Source of the DNA: Parcubacteria group bacterium
Lineage (GTDB): Bacteria; Patescibacteriota; Minisyncoccia; Phycocordibacterales; GCA-002724975
Assembly (NCBI GenBank): GCA_002724975.1
Contig: PBQF01000021.1
Coordinates: forward strand, 1-15,426
Direction: 5' to 3'
Length of the DNA: 15,426 nucleotides
Shown here: piece after piece, positions 13,311 to 15,426 of the stretch
How the letters are laid out: every line of letters starts with the position of its first letter
Numbering within the stretch: the first letter of the stretch is position 1
Program-made: the position numbers and the translations under genes
The notes under the pieces: generated by a model
What the model saw: only the letters and a program-made list of their open reading frames with translations
Told to the model about the DNA's origin: nothing
Databases searched by the model: none

Positions 13311-14127
13311 AGAGATAAAATTTGCTTTTTTAGGGACATCAGAGTTTAGTGTTTATGTTTTAGATGAGCTTAAGAAATCTAGTATACTTCCCTCTTTAAT
13401 TATTACAGTCATCGATAAGCCTAAAGGCAGAAATCTTGTTTTAACTCCCCCACCAGTAAAAGTTTGGGCGGAAGAAAATGGCATAAGAGTTATTCAGCCG
13501 GAAAAACTGAACGAGGATCTTATTAATGAATTAGAATCGGAAGGATGGGATGTTTTTATTGTTGCATCATATGGGAAAATTATTCCAAAAAGTGTTCTAG
13601 AAATTCCAAAACAAGGTTCATTAAATGTTCATCCATCACTCTTGCCAGAGCTTCGTGGCCCCTCACCTCTTCAGACGATGATTTTAGAGGATAAAAAAGA
13701 CACGGGTGTAACCATTCTGCTTGTTGATGAAAAAATGGACCACGGGCCGATTGTAGTGCAGGAAGAGGTGACTATAGACAAATGGTCTTACTTGAGTGTT
13801 TTAGAAGAACAACTAGCAAAAATTGGAGGAAAAATGCTAGTTGATGTTTTGTCCAAGTGGATTTCGGGAAAAATTAAACCAGTGGAGCAGGACCATTCAA
13901 AAGCCACTTTTAGTAAGATGCTTCAAAAAGAAGATTCTTTAATAGATTTAGATGATGATGATTATTTAAATTATCGCAAAATTATGGCCTATGAAAGATT
14001 AAGACCACATTTTTTTAAAGACGGAAAAAGAATTGTCATAAATTCAGCTGATTTCGTTGATGGTAAGTTGAAGATTTTGAGGGTAACCCCTGAGGGTAAG
14101 AAAGAAATTGATTATTCTTTATTATAG
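13300..14127 (+). CDS. fmt: Methionyl-tRNA formyltransferase
   Basis: Fmt formylates initiator Met-tRNA using 10-formyltetrahydrofolate. The 275-aa product has the Rossmann-like formyltransferase domain at about residues 7-185. The catalytic triad is visible: N109 and H111 in LNVHPSLLPELRGPSPLQ, and D147 in DEKMDHGP. The C-terminal tRNA-binding domain (about 200-275) is shorter than in E. coli, where the protein is 315 aa. The start lies inside the end of def. The 3' end overlaps the convergent hpf gene by 16 nt, so the two mRNAs may have antisense tails. There is no separate terminator. Confidence 0.95.
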   Translation: MKNEEIKFAFLGTSEFSVYVLDELKKSSILPSLIITVIDKPKGRNLVLTPPPVKVWAEENGIRVIQPEKLNEDLINELESEGWDVFIVASYGKIIPKSVLEIPKQGSLNVHPSLLPELRGPSPLQTMILEDKKDTGVTILLVDEKMDHGPIVVQEEVTIDKWSYLSVLEEQLAKIGGKMLVDVLSKWISGKIKPVEQDHSKATFSKMLQKEDSLIDLDDDDYLNYRKIMAYERLRPHFFKDGKRIVINSADFVDGKLKILRVTPEGKKEIDYSLL

Positions 14128-14480
14128 TTAAATCTTCGAAGTAATTCTTTCATTTTCCTTCCACCCTTTCTAAAAAGGGTTTCTTTTTTGCCTTTATTTC
14201 TTCGTAGTTGTCTTGAAAGTTCCTCAGTAGAAGCATCTATTGAACTTAAAATATCTTCACTTTTCTCCTCTACTCTATAAAATTCTCCACTAATACTTAA
14301 ATTAAACTCAGTTTTAAAGATATCTCCTTTTTGATGATGTCCCGTCGTTCTTCCTATTTCTATATCCAGCTTTGTATTGGGGCTTTCTAAGTCTACAAAC
14401 TTTCTTAAGTTATCAAGCCTTTTATTTAGATAGTCTCTTGTCCTGTTGTCTATTTCAAAATTAGTTATTTTTATATTCAT
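14112..14480 (-). CDS. hpf: Short ribosome hibernation/dormancy-promoting factor (HPF/RaiA family)
   Basis: The factor binds the 30S decoding channel and holds ribosomes inactive in starvation. The 122-aa protein has the beta-alpha-beta-beta-beta-alpha order of the family: MNIKITNFEID, the helix TRDYLNKRLDNLRKFV, strands 37-72 and the second helix DILSSIDASTEELSRQLRR (77-94). A lysine/arginine-rich tail follows (GKKETLFRKGGRKMKELLRR). It lacks the C-terminal dimerisation domain of long HPF, so it is a short form. The ATG at 14480 has no ribosome site. An extended -10 box lies 6 nt upstream, predicting a leaderless mRNA. A dyad overlaps the -35 region. Confidence 0.88.
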   Translation of the reverse strand: MNIKITNFEIDNRTRDYLNKRLDNLRKFVDLESPNTKLDIEIGRTTGHHQKGDIFKTEFNLSISGEFYRVEEKSEDILSSIDASTEELSRQLRRNKGKKETLFRKGGRKMKELLRRFNYNKE

Positions 14481-14486
14481 ATAAAA

Positions 14487-14520
14487 AGTATACCAGACAT
14501 AACAGATTCGAGTTTGTTAT
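14487..14520 (-). promoter_or_regulatory. hpf promoter (extended -10) with an overlapping dyad
   Basis: On the minus strand TGGTATACT is an extended -10 element (hexamer 14487-14492), followed by TTTTAT and the ATG at 14480. No good -35 is seen. In its place is the inverted repeat ATAACA-N10-TGTTAT (14499-14504 and 14515-14520), a candidate operator or activator site. Confidence 0.5.
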
Positions 14521-14531
14521 ATAAAAGTGAG

Positions 14532-14561
14532 AGCCCCCAACAATCGAAACCGAAGGGGGCT
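14532..14561. terminator. GC-rich hairpin between the small zinc-protein unit and hpf
   Basis: AGCCCCC (14532-14538) pairs with GGGGGCT (14555-14561) over a 16-nt loop. On the minus strand it is followed by CTCACTTTTATAT, a weak T-rich tail, so it may be a second-line terminator upstream of the hpf promoter. Confidence 0.4.
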
Positions 14562-14596
14562 GGGTGTATGATGTTCGAGCCTGTTTGATTTAAATG

Positions 14597-14648
14597 AAAA
14601 GAAAACCGCCCCGCCAAAGAGACGAGGAGGTTCTCAATGACGAGGCGG
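14597..14648 (-). terminator. Intrinsic terminator of the 59-aa zinc-protein gene
   Basis: On the minus strand CCGCCTCGTC (14639-14648) pairs with GGCGGGGCGG (14606-14615) in a 10-bp stem with two G-U pairs. A GAGA/TCTC inner stem lies in the loop, and TTTTCTTTT follows immediately. Confidence 0.75.
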
Positions 14649-14659
14649 ACTGGAACTAA

Positions 14660-14687
14660 CCGACGAGTGTTGTACGAATGTCGTCGG
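14660..14687 (-). other. Hairpin in the 3' untranslated region of the zinc-protein gene
   Basis: CCGACGA (14660-14666) and TCGTCGG (14681-14687) form a 7-bp stem over 14 nt, about 40 nt after the stop codon and upstream of the terminator. It makes a long structured 3' region for such a small gene. Confidence 0.5.
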
Positions 14688-14725
14688 GGGTGAAAATCTT
14701 CTCTAAATTATCTGCTTTGTCTTAC

Positions 14726-14905
14726 TTAGCGCCGATAAAAATCTCTGTTGTCCTTATGATCCCTCAAGGAGTCGACAAGAGATTGATAGCATTGCCGACA
14801 AAGATTATGACCGTTACCTTTCGGATAACAATAGTTAATTGAATGCTTTCGTTTCATGCCCACCACGATGCGTCGACTACACTGAATACAGTAATGAGAA
14901 GACAT
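14726..14905 (-). CDS. 59-aa four-cysteine zinc-ribbon-like protein
   Basis: This small gene is easy to miss but has every expression signal: TTGACA-17-AATAAT promoter, AAAGGAGG ribosome site (14913-14920) 7 nt before the ATG, and an intrinsic terminator. The protein starts MSSHYCIQCSRR and has CxxC at C6/C9 and CxxC at C36/C39, with C26, H4 and H33 as further possible ligands. The second knuckle lies in HNLCRQCYQSL. Residues 40-59 form a charged, probably helical tail (DSLRDHKDNRDFYRR). Two CxxC pairs about 26 residues apart suggest a structural zinc site, as in small nucleic-acid or protein-binding ribbons. I recognise no family. The G+C is higher than in the neighbouring core genes. Confidence 0.75.
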   Translation of the reverse strand: MSSHYCIQCSRRIVVGMKRKHSINYCYPKGNGHNLCRQCYQSLVDSLRDHKDNRDFYRR

Positions 14906-14928
14906 CCCACTTCCTCCTTTCTGTCTGC

Positions 14929-14957
14929 ATTATTTATTTTTTATGTATCTTTGTCAA
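14929..14957 (-). promoter_or_regulatory. Promoter of the 59-aa zinc-protein gene
   Basis: TTGACA (14952-14957) and AATAAT (14929-14934) are 17 nt apart on the minus strand. The predicted start near 14922 gives a short leader carrying the strong ribosome site. Confidence 0.65.
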
Positions 14958-15042
14958 CAATCTTTGTTCGTTCCCAATCTTCTTTCTTCACGCCACAAGT
15001 ATATTAAATAAACTAAAGGTTCGAACGTCCTGTTGGGGTATA

Positions 15043-15073
15043 AAAAATAACCCCTTGTTTGGGGGTTATTTTT
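15043..15073. terminator. Strong, probably bidirectional intrinsic terminator after the cupin gene
   Basis: AAAAATAACCCC (15043-15054) and GGGGTTATTTTT (15062-15073) form a perfect 12-bp stem over a 7-nt loop, with T-runs usable on either strand. An outer inverted repeat TCGAACG (15021-15027)/CGTTCGA (15076-15082) encloses it. On the minus strand it ends the cupin transcript. Nothing else is visible between 15083 and 15128. Confidence 0.8.
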
Positions 15074-15128
15074 ATCGTTCGATTATTGATTTACGTTTAG
15101 GATAAATTTCATATCCTTGAGTGTTGAA

Positions 15129-15426
15129 TCATTCTGTTGTCTGACCGTCAAAATGTTCTTCAACCTCGTCCGCCTTTGTTTTGTGTATAGTTCCGTCTTT
15201 ATGTTCAGGAGGAGAGTATATTGAATAAAGTTTTAAATCTACATCTCCTGTATTAATCACATTATGGTTTATACCAGCAGGTATTACTATTGCAGAACCA
15301 TCTTTAACATCATATTCCGCATCACCTACAACCGCTTTACCAACACCTCCTTCAATTCTCAAGAATTGATCAAGGCTGTGTACTTCTGCTCCAATTTCAT
15401 CACCTGGAGCAATAGACATTAAAACA
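15129..15426 (-). CDS. Cupin-domain protein (5' end outside the window)
   Basis: The visible part, 99 codons, is a single small beta-barrel cupin. Motif 1 is partly preserved (GDEIGAEVHSLDQFLRIEGG, with one His and one Glu of the usual metal set), and motif 2 is DGSAIVIPAGINHNVIN. The C-terminal segment LKLYSIYSPPEHKDGTIHKTK is typical of a widespread group of short stand-alone cupins. The first visible ATG at 15419 is probably internal, because the frame stays open upstream as Val-Leu to the edge and the family normally has about 30 more residues there. The substrate cannot be told. Many cupins of this group are uncharacterised. Confidence 0.85.
   Translation of the reverse strand, partial: VLMSIAPGDEIGAEVHSLDQFLRIEGGVGKAVVGDAEYDVKDGSAIVIPAGINHNVINTGDVDLKLYSIYSPPEHKDGTIHKTKADEVEEHFDGQTTE

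Noticed and set aside
14839..15105. An 88-codon plus-strand frame opposite the zinc-protein gene
   Set aside because: It is antisense to a gene with full expression signals, runs through the strong terminator, and has no ribosome site of its own.
1..15426. CRISPR arrays, insertion sequences, integrase or att sites, tRNA or rRNA genes
   Set aside because: I saw no regularly spaced direct repeats, no transposase or integrase motifs, and no cloverleaf or rRNA signatures on either strand.

Overview
The window looks like a chromosomal segment from a small-genome, AT-rich bacterium, most likely a member of the Candidate Phyla Radiation (Patescibacteria, Parcubacteria-like). The reasons are: pared-down housekeeping proteins (419-aa ProRS without an editing insert, 223-aa delta'-like clamp-loader subunit, 89-aa MreD-like protein, short Fmt, short HPF); very tight gene packing; a PEGA-domain membrane protein typical of that group; and an frr-rseP-proS block without the isoprenoid/phospholipid genes usually found inside it. 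TGA acts as a stop in several genes, so the standard bacterial code is used. The lineage call is inference from gene content; no rRNA gene is present.

Layout. Positions 1-645 hold a G+C-richer, minus-strand regulatory unit: a winged-helix/coiled-coil protein with its own promoter, followed by a translationally coupled gene that leaves the window. Positions 691-11126 are a long minus-strand housekeeping block, transcribed murA, mreB (second copy), holB-like, frr, rseP, proS, mreB, mreC, mreD-like, mrdA, greA. It joins cell-wall precursor synthesis (MurA), the elongasome (MreB/C/D, PBP2), ribosome recycling, tRNA charging and transcript-cleavage rescue. Internal promoters are visible before proS and greA. 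A divergent promoter pair at 11098-11167 separates murA from a plus-strand PEGA-domain gene.

Positions 11964-12800 are the most unusual part. The PEGA gene is followed by a 33-codon fragment that reads as the N-terminus of primosomal helicase PriA and then stops. Where the rest of priA would be expected (priA-def-fmt is a common order) there is an 88-aa unknown minus-strand ORF and a roughly 264-nt minus-strand structured RNA gene with a near-consensus promoter (TTGACA-17-TAATAT) and an intrinsic terminator. It matches none of the tmRNA, RNase P, SRP or 6S hallmarks I know. The promoter of the following plus-strand def-fmt operon overlaps the RNA promoter back to back.

Positions 14112-15426 carry hpf/raiA (minus, overlapping the 3' end of fmt), an overlooked 59-aa four-cysteine zinc-ribbon-like protein with a textbook promoter, Shine-Dalgarno sequence and terminator, a strong 12-bp-stem terminator, and a cupin gene cut by the window edge.

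A recurring theme is translation-start architecture. proS, murA, the PEGA gene, hpf and the priA fragment all have a -10-like hexamer ending 6-8 nt before the start codon and no convincing Shine-Dalgarno sequence, predicting leaderless mRNAs. The accessory-looking G+C-richer genes instead have strong Shine-Dalgarno sequences.
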